A DNA stretch of 6,502 bases from Kiritimatiellota bacterium (GCA_013151705.1 JAADHT010000140.1:1-6502), one strand, 5' to 3'; counted from the stretch's first letter, positions 1 through 6,255 are shown. Notes: generated by a model from the letters alone, not told the origin. Program-made: numbers and translations.

Positions 1-143
1 GCGAGTCTCACGACTTCCGGAGCGGTGACCACCAACTCGGAGCAGGCCCGAAGACCCTCGCAAAGTCTGAGCGAACTTTTGCGTCTGCCGTGCGGGCTAC
101 GCAGCGAGATTATCAGTCTTTCGTCCTTTCCGGTTATTTCCAT
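1..143 (-). CDS. TrmH/SpoU-family RNA 2'-O-methyltransferase, N-terminal fragment (runs off the window)
   Basis: The first 47 codons are present and the rest lies beyond base 1. The visible peptide has the pattern of the SpoU/TrmH substrate-binding domain: a basic segment (RLIISLRSPHGRRKSS, about residues 9-24) followed by LRLCEGLRACSEL, which matches the family's 'GLFLVEGLR' element, then a hydrophobic strand (residues 37-47). Family members methylate ribose 2'-O groups in 23S rRNA or tRNA using S-adenosylmethionine. The catalytic SpoU knot domain is not in view, so substrate and subfamily cannot be given. I chose the ATG at 143 because GGAG lies six bases upstream. An in-frame ATG at 161 would add six residues, but its AAGGAG is only two bases away, which is too close. 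It follows the PIN-PhoH gene on the same strand after about 209 bases. The assignment rests on a short stretch and is moderately sure. Confidence 0.62.
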   Translation of the reverse strand, partial: MEITGKDERLIISLRSPHGRRKSSLRLCEGLRACSELVVTAPEVVRL

Positions 144-352
144 GTTCGACTCCAATGTCATGACTCCTTATCCGAGCCGTCTTTTCGAATTCCTGGGGAC
201 AGGTTGATTGTGCCCCGTTTGACGTTGAAACGCCGCGCTCCAAAGTAAGTCGCTTCTTCCAGGGCGACATTCCGGGAATGACGAGGTGGAACGCTCGTCC
301 TACCGGCCCGCGATTCCTGAGATTGTGTTCGACCGTTCGAACTCGATGTTCG

Positions 353-1675
353 TCACAAATACTCCGCGGCGGCGGCGGCGAGCGAGCTCCTCTCGCTTTT
401 CATCAATGTGATATGACCGTGCAGATCGAGTTTTTTGAGTCTTTCCACCGCGTAGATGAGACCGTTGCTTTCGGAATCCAAGTATGGATTGTCTATTTGA
501 TGAGGATCTCCGGTCAAAACGACCTTGGTGGCCTCGCCGGCGCGGCTGATGATGGTTTTTATCTCGTGCGGGGTGAGATTCTGCGCCTCGTCCACGATCA
601 GATACTGCCTGGGTATGCTTCTGCCGCGGATGTATGTCAGAGCCTCCAGTTCGAGCAGATCGTTTGAAATCAGATCGTCCACCGCTTTCCTCACGCCTTG
701 GGAGTCTTTTTTATCCGAATGCATCAAATAGTCGAGATTGTCGAAAATGGGCTGCATCCAGTTGAAGAGTTTCTCGTCCTTGTCGCCCGGAAGGAATCCT
801 ATGTCCTTGCCAAGCGGCATGATGGGACGCGAGACCAGGATTTTCTTGAATTGCTTGCCGCGTAGTACCGATTCCAAGGCGGCGGCCAGAGCCAGAAGGG
901 TTTTCCCGGTGCCCGCCTGCCCGACCAAGGTCACCAGCATAACGTCGGGATCGAGCAGCAATTCCAGAGCCACCCGCTGTTCTTTGCTGCGCGGCGATAT
1001 TCCCCAAGCCCGATCTCTTTTCGCATCGAGAAGGGCGAGCGTCCCGCTTGAAACGGCTTTCGCGAGAATCGACCTTTTCGGTTTTTCCTCATCGATAAGC
1101 AAAGCGAACTCGTGCGGCAGAAAATCCGCTTCCGGCATTTCGACGGAGCCGTCGCGGCGCAGAGACTCGATCGTTTCAGCGGAACCGCGAATCTCGCGGC
1201 AACCCGAATAGAGCGAATCGCCGCGCACCTTCTCGTTCTCGAAATCCATCACCTTCATTCCCAAGGCGTCGGCTTTGATTCTAGCGTTGATGTCTTTGGA
1301 TACGAAAATGACGTCATCTCCGTCTTTGTGCAGACTGTGCGCCACGCGTATTATACGGTTGTCCGGCAGCTCCATGTCCAATTCCGTTCCGCGGATAAGA
1401 CCGTGGCCGGTTATTATCCTCAAGTTTCCGGACGGTTTATCATCGGACGCGTTGTCCATGGAGACGCCGTCTCTGAGGCTTCCCTGCTCGCGGAGATGAT
1501 CGAGGGTTCTTATGACCTCCCTGGCGTTGCGGCCAAGTTCGTCGTGGCGCGACTTGAACTTGTCAAGCTCCTCTATCACGGCCATCGGAAGGATCACGTT
1601 GTTGTCTTCGAACAGCAACAACGATTCGGGAGAGTGCAACAGCACATTCGTATCCAACACATAGGTTTTTATCAC
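353..1675 (-). CDS. PIN-PhoH fusion ATPase (YlaK/PhoH2-type)
   Basis: This is a two-domain protein of 441 residues, close to the usual length of B. subtilis YlaK and mycobacterial PhoH2. The N-terminal PIN domain opens with TYVLDTNVLLHSP, which supplies the first acidic metal ligand. Further acidic candidates are the EEL after VILPMAVI and the SKD in VIFVSKDINARIKA. The C-terminal PhoH P-loop domain has Walker A GQAGTGKT (about residues 253-260), Walker B LIVDEAQ, and the TGDPHQID motif. PIN-PhoH proteins are linked to ATP-dependent RNA unwinding and cleavage in mycobacteria; a role here is inferred from that. The start is uncertain: GTG at 1675 has AAGGA seven bases upstream and gives the typical N-terminus. 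ATG at 1681 is in frame but only one base after the same site, and TTG at 1696 is also in frame. Two overlapping palindromes sit just upstream. No adjacent antitoxin-like small gene is visible. Confidence 0.93.
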   Translation of the reverse strand: MIKTYVLDTNVLLHSPESLLLFEDNNVILPMAVIEELDKFKSRHDELGRNAREVIRTLDHLREQGSLRDGVSMDNASDDKPSGNLRIITGHGLIRGTELDMELPDNRIIRVAHSLHKDGDDVIFVSKDINARIKADALGMKVMDFENEKVRGDSLYSGCREIRGSAETIESLRRDGSVEMPEADFLPHEFALLIDEEKPKRSILAKAVSSGTLALLDAKRDRAWGISPRSKEQRVALELLLDPDVMLVTLVGQAGTGKTLLALAAALESVLRGKQFKKILVSRPIMPLGKDIGFLPGDKDEKLFNWMQPIFDNLDYLMHSDKKDSQGVRKAVDDLISNDLLELEALTYIRGRSIPRQYLIVDEAQNLTPHEIKTIISRAGEATKVVLTGDPHQIDNPYLDSESNGLIYAVERLKKLDLHGHITLMKSERSSLAAAAAEYL

Positions 1676-1690
1676 TTTCATTTCCTTTTC

Positions 1691-1718
1691 ATTCAATCAC
1701 ATTGAATAGTCTCTATTC
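1691..1718 (-). promoter_or_regulatory. Two overlapping perfect palindromes just upstream of the PIN-PhoH start
   Basis: ATTCAAT (1691-1697) and ATTGAAT (1701-1707) form a 7-base-pair inverted repeat around CAC. GAATAG (1704-1709) and CTATTC (1713-1718) form a 6-base-pair inverted repeat around TCT. The two share the bases GAAT (1704-1707), so in RNA the hairpins exclude each other. The first ends about six bases before the AAGGA site used by the GTG start at 1675. This could be an operator, an mRNA structure that gates translation, or chance in an AT-rich patch. No function is known. Confidence 0.35.
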
Positions 1719-1792
1719 CCCGCGCGGTCGCCGAGAGCGCCAAGTTCTCTCGTTTTGGTTCGAGAAACGCATGGACTTTATGGGCCGTATGG

Positions 1793-1837
1793 AAAAAAAT
1801 CAGTCTCCTCCCTCATTCGCGGCAAATTGATTTTTTT
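1793..1837. terminator. AT-rich 10-bp inverted repeat, possible bidirectional terminator
   Basis: AAAAAAATCA (1793-1802) and TGATTTTTTT (1828-1837) are exact inverted complements, and the stem can extend two pairs inward using one G-U pair. On either strand the transcript would form an A-tract/U-tract stem ending in seven U residues. It lies 63 bases after the stop of the mutase gene, a natural place for a terminator. Against this, the 25-base loop is long and there is no GC-rich core, so a strong intrinsic terminator is not certain. Confidence 0.4.
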
Positions 1838-1868
1838 CTTCGTGTCTTTGAGCCTCCGTGGTTTTTCC
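1831..1868 (-). repeat. Purine-rich degenerate short tandem repeat (CACGGAG/CACGAAG type)
   Basis: Read on the minus strand, this gap holds three successive roughly 8-base units, CCACGGAG, GCTCAAAG and ACACGAAG, preceded by GGAAAAA and followed by a run of seven A. Each unit fits a loose pattern of CAC or TCA followed by a purine run ending in AG. Similar 'CCACGAAGACACGAAG' stretches are, as I recall, scattered between genes in many environmental bacterial genomes with no settled function. Here it is a single short copy between the mutase and PIN-PhoH genes, and it overlaps one arm of the adjacent inverted repeat. Confidence 0.45.
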
Positions 1869-1899
1869 TTAGGGCGGAGGAATGAAGTCCCTGCCGGGT

Positions 1900-3258
1900 T
1901 CATTCGAGCCCCTCGAGCTCCGCGGCGAATTGGTTCGCGAGTTCCGCGGCGAATTCGGCGCTTTCCGCCTCGGCCGTTATCCTTATTATCGGTTCCGTGT
2001 TGGACGGTCGCAGCAGAACCCATCGGTCGTCCCAGTCGATTCGAAGCCCGTCAATCGTTTTTATATTATCCCCGCGGTGTTTCCTCGTCAAGGTTCTTAT
2101 CAGCCGCCGCGCTTTTTCCGCCGAGCAAGCTACTTTCACATTAGCCGTCCGGTACAGCGGTAAATCCTTCAATATCCGGGTGAGCGACAGTTTTCTCTCC
2201 GCCATCATCTCCAGAATCAAGGCCATACCCGTGAAACTATCCCGGCAATGATGGACCGCCGGATAGATTATCCCGCCGCTTCCGCCCTCTCCGCCAATGA
2301 CCGCGTTTTCCGCGCGCATCATATCGATGACGTTGATCTCTCCGATTTTGGAATGGTGGACCGCGCCGCCATGCCTGGCGGCGATATCGTCCGCGGCCTT
2401 GGTGGTGCCAATGTTCACTACAAGGTCGCCGGGATTCCGCGAAAGAACGTGCTCCGCGGCTAGAACAATCGAATACTGTTCGCTGACGGGCGCGCCCGTC
2501 TCGTCCACCACCGCCAGACGGTCGGCGTCTGGATCCTGCGCGAACCCGATGTCGCATTTTTCAGCTGACACGGTTTTGGAAAGGACTGACAGATTTTTCG
2601 GAATCGGTTCCGGTTCGCGTCTAAATTTTCCGGCGGTGGAATCAAACAGCGTAACGACACCGCAACCAAGGTTTTCCAGGAAACCGACGGCATAGGGAGC
2701 TCCAGCTCCATCGCAGGAGTCAACAGCCACCTTCAAACAGGCGCTTCTTATCAATTCGACGTCCACGGCATTGAAAACGCGTTTTTCATGTGTTTGAAAG
2801 GCGTTCGGCAATGGTTTGGGACGGCGGAACTCATCTTCGATCACGAATGCGGTGTCGGGCTGATTGTAGATATCCAGCAATTCAATGGTTTCCGTGGAGT
2901 TGAGCAGAATCCCATCGAGACCTATGAGTTTCAACGCGTTCCACTCCTCCGGATTGTGGCTGGCAGTTATAGCTACGGCGCCTCTGGCGTTGAGCGCCGG
3001 CACGTTTATCTGTATCGTAGGCGTAGGCGCTATCCCCAACGTCAAAGGGCGGCATCCCACCGATACGAGGCCGGCGACGACGGCTTTCTCGATCATCGCT
3101 CCGGTCGGCCGCGTGTCGCGCCCCACCAAAACCAAACCTTTGCCGACATAAACGCCGAAAGAGGCCGCGAAATCCGCGACGAGCGAGGGCGTTAGTGATT
3201 CGCCGACGACTCCGCGAATCCCGCTGACGCCTATTTTCAATGTGGAATTTTTTCTCAT
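1900..3258 (-). CDS. glmM: Alpha-D-phosphohexomutase, phosphoglucosamine mutase-like (GlmM)
   Basis: This is a complete 452-residue member of the phosphoglucomutase/phosphomannomutase superfamily, which moves phosphate between C6 and C1 of a hexose phosphate through a phosphoserine. The most likely reaction is glucosamine-6-phosphate to glucosamine-1-phosphate, feeding UDP-GlcNAc for peptidoglycan and lipopolysaccharide. The catalytic loop is TASHNP (residues 98-103, Ser100). The metal loop is DPDADR (242-247). The sugar-specificity loop is GEGGSGG (323-329), and the C-terminal phosphate-binding loop is RPSNTEP (417-423). The GEGGSGG loop and the SHNPEEWNALKL segment differ from the GEQSGH-type loop of canonical bacterial GlmM and resemble archaeal and Bacteroidota-type enzymes, so mannose or glucose substrates cannot be excluded. 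I chose the ATG at 3258, which gives the usual family N-terminus. The frame stays open to a TTG at 3309, but those 17 residues look non-coding. Confidence 0.93.
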   Translation of the reverse strand: MRKNSTLKIGVSGIRGVVGESLTPSLVADFAASFGVYVGKGLVLVGRDTRPTGAMIEKAVVAGLVSVGCRPLTLGIAPTPTIQINVPALNARGAVAITASHNPEEWNALKLIGLDGILLNSTETIELLDIYNQPDTAFVIEDEFRRPKPLPNAFQTHEKRVFNAVDVELIRSACLKVAVDSCDGAGAPYAVGFLENLGCGVVTLFDSTAGKFRREPEPIPKNLSVLSKTVSAEKCDIGFAQDPDADRLAVVDETGAPVSEQYSIVLAAEHVLSRNPGDLVVNIGTTKAADDIAARHGGAVHHSKIGEINVIDMMRAENAVIGGEGGSGGIIYPAVHHCRDSFTGMALILEMMAERKLSLTRILKDLPLYRTANVKVACSAEKARRLIRTLTRKHRGDNIKTIDGLRIDWDDRWVLLRPSNTEPIIRITAEAESAEFAAELANQFAAELEGLE

Positions 3259-3350
3259 TCCCTCTTTTCCCCGCGTTCGGAGCCCGCTCGCAATATAATT
3301 CACCGTCAAGCTGCCAAGAGCTCCAAGTTCATCCGCCGTTGTATGGAAAG

Positions 3351-3370
3351 CGACTTTTCAGCACAAGTCG
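3351..3370 (-). terminator. Weak hairpin between the unknown gene and glmM
   Basis: CGACTT (3351-3356) and AAGTCG (3365-3370) form a 6-base-pair stem with an 8-base loop, 13 bases after the stop of the unknown gene. On the minus strand it is followed only by CTTTCC, so the U-tract is poor. It may attenuate read-through into glmM or be incidental. The rest of this 125-base gap holds an AT-rich patch near 3292-3300 but no convincing promoter. Confidence 0.28.
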
Positions 3371-3383
3371 ATTAAAAAAGTTG

Positions 3384-3887
3384 TTACATTCCGAGTATTA
3401 TTGTTTCGATCGTCTCGAGATTTTTCTTCAAATCCGGAACGTCGCTGGAGAGGAGTTTCAGCTCTTTTTTCCGTTGCTTCGCGAACGAGCCGTCCGACCT
3501 CATTTCGTTTATCAGCGACGGAAGATCCGTGATGTCCGACCTGTTCCAGTCATCTCGCGGAAAAACGGCGGCGACATGCGCATCAAGAGTGTCCAAAGAC
3601 GACAAATACTCGTCGAGGAACTTCTTGAAAACGCTTTCATACGGCTTGATACATTGCAGAGCCAATAGTTCATTCAGGAGGAGCCCGTAGAGCGGAAAGT
3701 TCAGCAACGCGTTGGTTTTGTCGTTTTCGACGAACTCCATCATTTGATTGACCCGTTCGAGCAATGACTGGAGATCCTCGTTCCCGTCGGCTCCGAGCTC
3801 GCTCGCGAGATTCGCGAGCGCCGGATCGTCCAGCGACGCGGTCGCGAAATCCGCTGTATCGCCCCCATTCTCGAATTCTCTCTCCAT
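3384..3887 (-). CDS. Unrecognised acidic, helical protein (167 aa) downstream of rpiB-glyA
   Basis: I do not recognise this protein. It has no signal peptide, no clear membrane segment and no metal-binding or P-loop motif. The first 40 residues are acidic and low in hydrophobics. They are followed by amphipathic helices: LQSLLERVNQMMEFVEN (39-55), a leucine-rich stretch NFPLYGLLLNELLAL (63-77), YESVFKKFLDEYLSSLDTLDAHV (83-105), and a basic-acidic C-terminal helix (137-165). This suggests a cytosolic helical-bundle or adaptor-like protein. The chosen start is ATG at 3887, which has AGGTGA, a perfect anti-Shine-Dalgarno complement, eight bases upstream. The frame stays open to a GTG at 3959 that overlaps the upstream TGA, giving a 191-residue version by translational coupling, but the extra N-terminus looks unlike a folded domain. 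Its place 68 bases after the fusion gene suggests co-transcription. Codon use looks normal, so it is probably real. Confidence 0.8.
   Translation of the reverse strand: MEREFENGGDTADFATASLDDPALANLASELGADGNEDLQSLLERVNQMMEFVENDKTNALLNFPLYGLLLNELLALQCIKPYESVFKKFLDEYLSSLDTLDAHVAAVFPRDDWNRSDITDLPSLINEMRSDGSFAKQRKKELKLLSSDVPDLKKNLETIETIILGM
3800..3820. repeat. Perfect 9-bp inverted repeat inside the unknown gene
   Basis: CGCTCGCGA (3800-3808) and TCGCGAGCG (3812-3820) are exact inverted complements around GAT. The structure covers codons 23-30 of the 167-residue protein (ALANLASE). It would form a stable GC-rich hairpin in the mRNA about 70 bases after the start codon. It may be chance from alanine, serine and leucine codons, or it may affect translation or mRNA stability. 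Confidence 0.5.
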
Positions 3888-3955
3888 ATTGGACTTCACC
3901 TTAATTTTCCACCGCGTTTGGCAATGGCGAGGGGTTGAAAACGCTCCCGCGGAAT

Positions 3956-5677
3956 TCACACCGCCGGCATCGGGAATTTCTTCATGAAATCCCTGACCTC
4001 GGCGGCGATGGCGCCGAGAGCCTCGTCGTCGTGCTGCACGGATATCGCGCGGTCCATGAATTCGGCGATGCGGACCATATCCCTCTCCTTCATCCCGCGC
4101 GTGGTGACAGCGGGAGTGCCTATTCTCACTCCGCTTGTGACGAACGGTTTCTCCGGGTCGAAGGGAATCATATTCTTGTTGACGGTTATCGCCGCCTTGT
4201 CAAGCACGCCGGCCACCAGTTTGCCCGTCACATGCTTGGGCCTCAAATCCACCAGCATCAGATGATTGTCGGTTCCGCCGGATACGATTCTAAATCCGTT
4301 GCGCGCGATTTCCTCCGCGAGTTTCGCGGCGTTCAACACCGTTTGCTTCTGATACGCTTTGAAATCCTTGGCCATCGCTTCTTTGAAACATACCGCTTTG
4401 GCCGCTATCGTGTGCATCATCGGACCGCCCTGCAATCCAGGAAAGACTTTCGAGTTGATGGGCTTCAGGAACTCCTCCTTGCATAGAATCAGCCCCGAAC
4501 GAGGGCCGCGGAGGGTTTTGTGGGTCGTCGTCGTTACGACATCGGCATAGGGAACCGGACTCGGATGGAGACCGGCCGCGACCAGACCGGCGATATGCGC
4601 CATGTCCACCATCAGTTTGGCTCCAACGGAATCCGCGATCTCGCGCAATTTGACGAAATCGATTATCCTTGGATACGCGCTCGCGCCCGCGATTATCAGT
4701 TTCGGCTTCTTCGCGTCCGCGAGTCTCGCTATTTCATCGTAGTCTATCGTTTCGGTTTCACGTGAGACGCCATAGGGAACGATATCGTAGAGCATTCCGC
4801 TGAAGTTCATCGGATGACCGTGCGTTAGGTGTCCTCCATGGTCGAGGGACATCGCCAAGACCGTGTCTCCCGGTTGGACGAGCGCGAAATACGCGGCCAT
4901 GTTCGCCTGGCTACCCGCGTGCGGCTGAACGTTGGCCGCCTCGGCTCCGAATAGTTCGCAAGCCCGTTTGATCGCGAGAGCCTCCACCTCGTCGACCACT
5001 TCGCAACCGTTGTAATACCGTTTTCCCGGGTATCCCTCGGCATATTTGTTGGTGAGCACCGTGCCTTGGGCCTGTCTGACGGCGGCGCTCGCGAAGTTCT
5101 CGGAAGCGATCAGTTCGATTCCGTCGGTTTGTCTTTTGACTTCGTTGTCGAGCATTTCCGCCAATTCCGGATCGGCGCTTCGAATTGACGGAATCTCATC
5201 GTATGTTATAGCGTCGATTCTAGCTAGTCTGCGCGCATGCCGCTCCTCACCCGAAAACGGGGTGGAGAGCCAAGCCTCGACGATTTTATTCGCCTCTTTT
5301 TCCGATACGACATCCCCCGGAATAACGAGTACATTCGAACAATTATGGGTGCGGCTGAGTTTCGCCAGTTTCTCGTTGTCGGCTATGGCGGCTCGGACGC
5401 CTAGGGTTCTGTTGGCGACAACACTCATTCCGACACCGGAACGACAGATGAGTATACCGCAGTGCGCCTTACCCTCCGCCACCAGGGAGGCGACGGCTTT
5501 GCCGAAATCGGGATAATCATCATCCGGATTCAATTCGTGGGCGCCTATGTCGATGGTGTCTATCTCTTTTTTCAATAGCGACGCGCGCAGATTCTCTTTC
5601 AGTTGAAAGCCGCCGTGATCGGTCCCAATAGCCACTCGAAGTTTTTTAGTTTGGATCCAGTCTTTGATTTTTCTCAT
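3956..5677 (-). CDS. rpiB-glyA: Bifunctional fusion: ribose-5-phosphate isomerase B / serine hydroxymethyltransferase
   Basis: One 573-residue frame encodes two complete enzymes. Residues 12-158 are RpiB, which interconverts ribose 5-phosphate and ribulose 5-phosphate: DH at 20-21, catalytic-type Cys78 in ICRSGVGMS, His111 in RTHN, and Arg146 and Arg150 in RHARR. The usual Thr of CGTG is Ser80. Residues 165-573 are serine hydroxymethyltransferase, which makes glycine and 5,10-methylene-tetrahydrofolate from serine using pyridoxal phosphate: IASEN (190-194), YAEGYPGKRYY (212-222), HGGHLTHG (280-287), Asp358/His361 in VDMAH, the cofactor lysine Lys387 in TTTTHKTLRGPR, and Arg518 in GVRIGTPA. 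Both halves are near normal family length (roughly 150 and 415 residues). No ATG or ribosome site lies at the roughly 10-residue joint, so one polypeptide is expected. ATG at 5677 has AAGGA nine bases upstream, inside the end of the phosphatase gene four bases away. The domain order matches the separate rpiB and glyA genes of Bacillus. Confidence 0.95.
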   Translation of the reverse strand: MRKIKDWIQTKKLRVAIGTDHGGFQLKENLRASLLKKEIDTIDIGAHELNPDDDYPDFGKAVASLVAEGKAHCGILICRSGVGMSVVANRTLGVRAAIADNEKLAKLSRTHNCSNVLVIPGDVVSEKEANKIVEAWLSTPFSGEERHARRLARIDAITYDEIPSIRSADPELAEMLDNEVKRQTDGIELIASENFASAAVRQAQGTVLTNKYAEGYPGKRYYNGCEVVDEVEALAIKRACELFGAEAANVQPHAGSQANMAAYFALVQPGDTVLAMSLDHGGHLTHGHPMNFSGMLYDIVPYGVSRETETIDYDEIARLADAKKPKLIIAGASAYPRIIDFVKLREIADSVGAKLMVDMAHIAGLVAAGLHPSPVPYADVVTTTTHKTLRGPRSGLILCKEEFLKPINSKVFPGLQGGPMMHTIAAKAVCFKEAMAKDFKAYQKQTVLNAAKLAEEIARNGFRIVSGGTDNHLMLVDLRPKHVTGKLVAGVLDKAAITVNKNMIPFDPEKPFVTSGVRIGTPAVTTRGMKERDMVRIAEFMDRAISVQHDDEALGAIAAEVRDFMKKFPMPAV

Positions 5678-5681
5678 CGTT

Positions 5682-6155
5682 TTAGGTCCTTCTTTTTTTT
5701 GTTTTTCCAGCTTGGATGATCTCCTCGCAGAGAGCCGTCAGATGCGGTACCATTGATTTCAGACAGTCGTCGTATATGTCGAAGTCGCCTCCGAATGGAT
5801 CTTGAATGTCGCCGTCGCCATTCGAAATCTCGCTTAAAAGCCTCGTTTTCGCCAGGAAGACTGGAGAGAGAGAGCCGACCGCGGTTTTGTGCGAACTTGT
5901 CATCGCCACGATAATGTCCGCGGATTCCACCAACTCCTTGGTCAAAGGCGCGCTTCGGTGGTTCGATATGTCTATACCCAGCTTGCCCATTGAGCGAATT
6001 GAGTGCTGCGAAGCGGACTCACCGTCGCCGGCGAATGTGCCGGCTGAAAGCGTATCCACGTCTTCAAGTCCGTTTTTTTCAACGAGCGACCTGAAATATC
6101 CGGCGGCCATTGGGCTTCTGCAAGTATTCCCCGTGCATATGAACAGAACGCGCAT
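5682..6155 (-). CDS. Low-molecular-weight protein phosphatase, likely protein-arginine phosphatase (YwlE-like)
   Basis: This is a complete 157-residue cytosolic phosphatase of normal family length. The phosphate-binding P-loop C-X5-R is CTGNTCRS (residues 7-14), with nucleophile Cys7 and Arg13. The general-acid loop is DPFGG (119-123, Asp119). Thr11 occupies the position that in B. subtilis YwlE selects phospho-arginine, where tyrosine phosphatases usually carry a bulky residue such as Ile, so arginine phosphatase activity is favoured but not proven. Residues 35-40 (TLSAGT) and the helix near 51-66 are typical of the fold. The C-terminus is basic (KTKKRRT). The ATG at 6155 has only weak ribosome-site matches: GGGA seven bases away and GAAGA directly adjacent. 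The stop lies four bases before the RpiB-GlyA start, so the two are almost certainly co-transcribed. The matching arginine kinase (McsB) is not in this window. Confidence 0.93.
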   Translation of the reverse strand: MRVLFICTGNTCRSPMAAGYFRSLVEKNGLEDVDTLSAGTFAGDGESASQHSIRSMGKLGIDISNHRSAPLTKELVESADIIVAMTSSHKTAVGSLSPVFLAKTRLLSEISNGDGDIQDPFGGDFDIYDDCLKSMVPHLTALCEEIIQAGKTKKRRT

Positions 6156-6255
6156 TCTTCAATCCCGTGTGAAACGTTGCGCCCGTTCGCGAAGTCGCGC
6201 TGACCGCGCTTGAAAATCGACATGACGCGGCGGCGGAACGGACAAGAAAGCGAGT

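Noticed and set aside
25..207. Plus-strand open frame of 60 codons at the left edge
   Set aside because: It lies opposite the TrmH-like N-terminus, which has recognisable family sequence and a ribosome site; the plus-strand peptide has no recognisable features.
268..280. 13-base palindrome CATTCC-G-GGAATG between PIN-PhoH and the TrmH-like gene
   Set aside because: It is short, has no paired promoter elements and lies more than 100 bases from the start codon; it is likely chance.
158..352. Open minus-strand frame continuing in the same frame as the PIN-PhoH gene after its stop and ending in a TGA that overlaps the ATG at 161
   Set aside because: It contains no ATG, GTG or TTG start, only CTG, and the PIN-PhoH protein is already full length, so this is most likely a chance open frame in the gap.
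331..352. GTTCGAAC-like sequence resembling a tRNA T-loop
   Set aside because: The flanking five-base stem does not pair and no acceptor, D or anticodon arms can be drawn around it on either strand.
1112..1705. A 197-codon plus-strand open frame opposite the PIN-PhoH gene
   Set aside because: The opposite strand carries clear PIN and PhoH motifs; the long antisense frame follows from codon bias.
1885..1912. Hints of a defence island, mobile element or novel multi-gene system
   Set aside because: No transposase, integrase, nuclease cluster, toxin pair or repeat array appears anywhere in the window; the genes are housekeeping metabolism and RNA processing.
1755..2251. Several plus-strand open frames antisense to glmM and the adjacent gap
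   Set aside because: They mirror the minus-strand coding frame, are rich in Arg, Ser and Pro as antisense shadows usually are, and show no family motifs.
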